Under the pieces are notes generated by a model. That model did no database searches. It was not told the DNA's origin and saw nothing but the letters and a program-made list of their open reading frames with translations. 64,000 bases of DNA, taken from positions 31,810 through 95,809 of the forward strand of contig NZ_RXZI01000010.1 in NCBI RefSeq assembly GCF_021991925.1, written 5' to 3'. This DNA comes from Sutcliffiella horikoshii. Lineage in GTDB: Bacteria; Bacillota; Bacilli; Bacillales; Bacillaceae_I. The first letter of the stretch is position 1. Every line of letters begins with the position of its first letter. This document shows positions 63,240 to 64,000 of this stretch, in pieces. A program made the position numbers and the translations under genes.

Positions 63240-63250
63240 AAGGGATATGG

Positions 63251-63323
63251 TGGAGGATGACGGGATCGAACCGCCGACCCCCTGCTTGTAAGGCAGGTGC
63301 TCTCCCAGCTGAGCTAATCCTCC
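63251..63323 (-). tRNA. tRNA-Val (UAC)
   Basis: Anticodon TAC, acceptor GGAGGAT. Confidence 0.95.
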
Positions 63324-63390
63324 AATGTAATAAAGGTATTTATTTAAAAATTTTAAAAGGAAAGTTATTTTCACTATCGTGAAAAAACTT

Positions 63391-63465
63391 TGGTGACCCG
63401 TACGGGATTCGAACCCGTGTTACCGCCGTGAAAGGGCGGTGTCTTAACCGCTTGACCAACGGGCC
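63391..63465 (-). tRNA. tRNA-Glu (UUC)
   Basis: Anticodon TTC, acceptor GGCCCGT; the 3' CCA is encoded. Confidence 0.95.
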
Positions 63466-63480
63466 AATTTTCATTGTATA

Positions 63481-63554
63481 AGCTTCCAACCGGGCTCGAA
63501 CCGGTGACCTCTTCCTTACCATGGAAGTGCTCTACCTAACTGAGCTATGGAAGC
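63481..63554 (-). tRNA. tRNA-Thr (GGU)
   Basis: Anticodon GGT, acceptor GCTTCCA with discriminator U. Confidence 0.95.
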
Positions 63555-63558
63555 ATGG

Positions 63559-63630
63559 CTCCACCAGTAGGATTCGAACCTACGACCCTTCGGTTAACAG
63601 CCGAATGCTCTACCGCTGAGCTATGGTGGA
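63559..63630 (-). tRNA. tRNA-Asn (GUU)
   Basis: Anticodon GTT, acceptor TCCACCA. First tRNA after the 5S gene. Confidence 0.95.
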
Positions 63631-63639
63631 ACAATACTA

Positions 63640-63757
63640 GCCTGGCAACGTCCTACTCTCACAGGGGGAGATCCCCCAACTACCATCGGCGCTGAAGAGC
63701 TTAACTTCCGTGTTCGGTATGGGAACGGGTGTGACCTCTTCGCCATCATTACCAGAC
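63640..63757 (-). rRNA. 5S ribosomal RNA
   Basis: Complete 5S gene with the conserved CCGAACACGGAAGTTAAGC loop and the TCTGGT / GCCAGG terminal helix. It follows 23S in the usual 16S-23S-5S order. Confidence 0.96.
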
Positions 63758-63879
63758 AAATAATATTATACAAAATTGAGAAAGAAAATCAAGAAGTTTT
63801 TCAACTTTCTTGTTCCTTCAAAACTAGATAATGTGTTCGTATCAAGAATTCATATCGTTCATAAAATTACTTATTGTTG

Positions 63880-64000
63880 GGTTAAGTCCTCGATCGATTA
63901 GTATTCGTCAGCTCCACATGTCGCCATGCTTCCACCTCGAACCTATCTACCTGATCATCTTTCAGGGATCTTACTTACCGAAGTAAAAGGAAATCTCATC
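63880..64000 (-). rRNA. 23S ribosomal RNA, 3' end (partial)
   Basis: The minus strand ends with GACGAATACTAATCGATCGAGGACTTAACC (core ACTAATCGATCGAGGAC), the conserved 3' end of Bacillus 23S. The gene continues beyond the window. Confidence 0.93.

Noticed and set aside
62826..63522. Small ORFs in the tRNA cluster
   Set aside because: They cover tRNA genes read on either strand.

Overview
The window is a 64 kb chromosomal segment of a low-G+C, endospore-forming Firmicute, almost certainly Bacillaceae (Bacillus sensu lato; species not decidable from sequence alone). The evidence is the conserved order rrn - tRNAs - arginase - sigW - rsiW - cdaA - cdaR - glmM - glmS ribozyme - glmS, two gerABC-type germinant receptor operons with sigma-G-like promoters, a CotF-like coat protein, a Spo0E-like protein, strong AGGAGG ribosome binding sites and frequent GTG/TTG starts. 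There is no prophage, insertion sequence, CRISPR array or plasmid signal; this is mostly core genome with accessory islands.

Layout. 1-5 kb: LysM protein (cut by the window edge), an ECF sigma/anti-sigma pair and a chemoreceptor with a sigma-D-like promoter. 5-12.4 kb: an XRE regulator plus membrane protein, then an ABC-2 exporter, a DUF58 protein and a NarL-type two-component system; together these resemble the linearmycin-resistance set LnrJK-LnrLMN. 12.4-16 kb: a PadR-controlled HAAS-domain membrane operon with a five-fold palindromic operator array, then a MerR/SRPBCC pair. 16.4-25.3 kb: RodA, two convergent CNNM/CorC transporters (one behind a yybP-ykoY manganese riboswitch), a TipA-like MerR regulator, a coat protein, CtaG and DUF2243. 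25.5-32.7 kb: PadR/DUF4188 pair, tiny membrane proteins, DUF2935, and germinant operon 1 (order B-A-C). 32.9-35.8 kb: a ba3-type cytochrome oxidase operon with an FNR box at -41.5. 35.8-44 kb: glutaminyl-tRNA synthetase, a NERD pseudogene, a Fur-controlled ferredoxin reductase-like enzyme and a PerR-like-box katG. 44-49 kb: GntR/BrnQ divergon, small proteins, a sigma-54-activator relic, and adenosine deaminase under an adenine-type riboswitch. 49-53.2 kb: germinant operon 2 (A-B-C). 53.2-61 kb: the cell-envelope block glmS, glmM, cdaR, cdaA, rsiW, sigW. 61-64 kb: Spo0E-like, arginase, eight tRNAs, 5S and the 3' end of 23S rRNA.

The most unexplained structure is a set of seven intergenic arrays of short degenerate repeats (near 2.7, 16.2, 26.7, 38.3, 39.8, 55.6 and 62.5 kb). 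Each array has its own repeat word, yet all keep an exact 20-21 bp period (two helical turns), and all seven sit at borders between transcription units, never inside an operon. Because 21 bp equals seven codons they create spurious repeat-like ORFs. They look like helically phased boundary elements and I know of no established function for them. Other notable points are an operator that doubles as the upstream operon's terminator (5.7 kb), manganese and adenine riboswitches, a GlnRS in a lineage that normally uses the GatCAB route, and two diverged copies of a G+C-rich dispersed element (32.8 and 59.6 kb).
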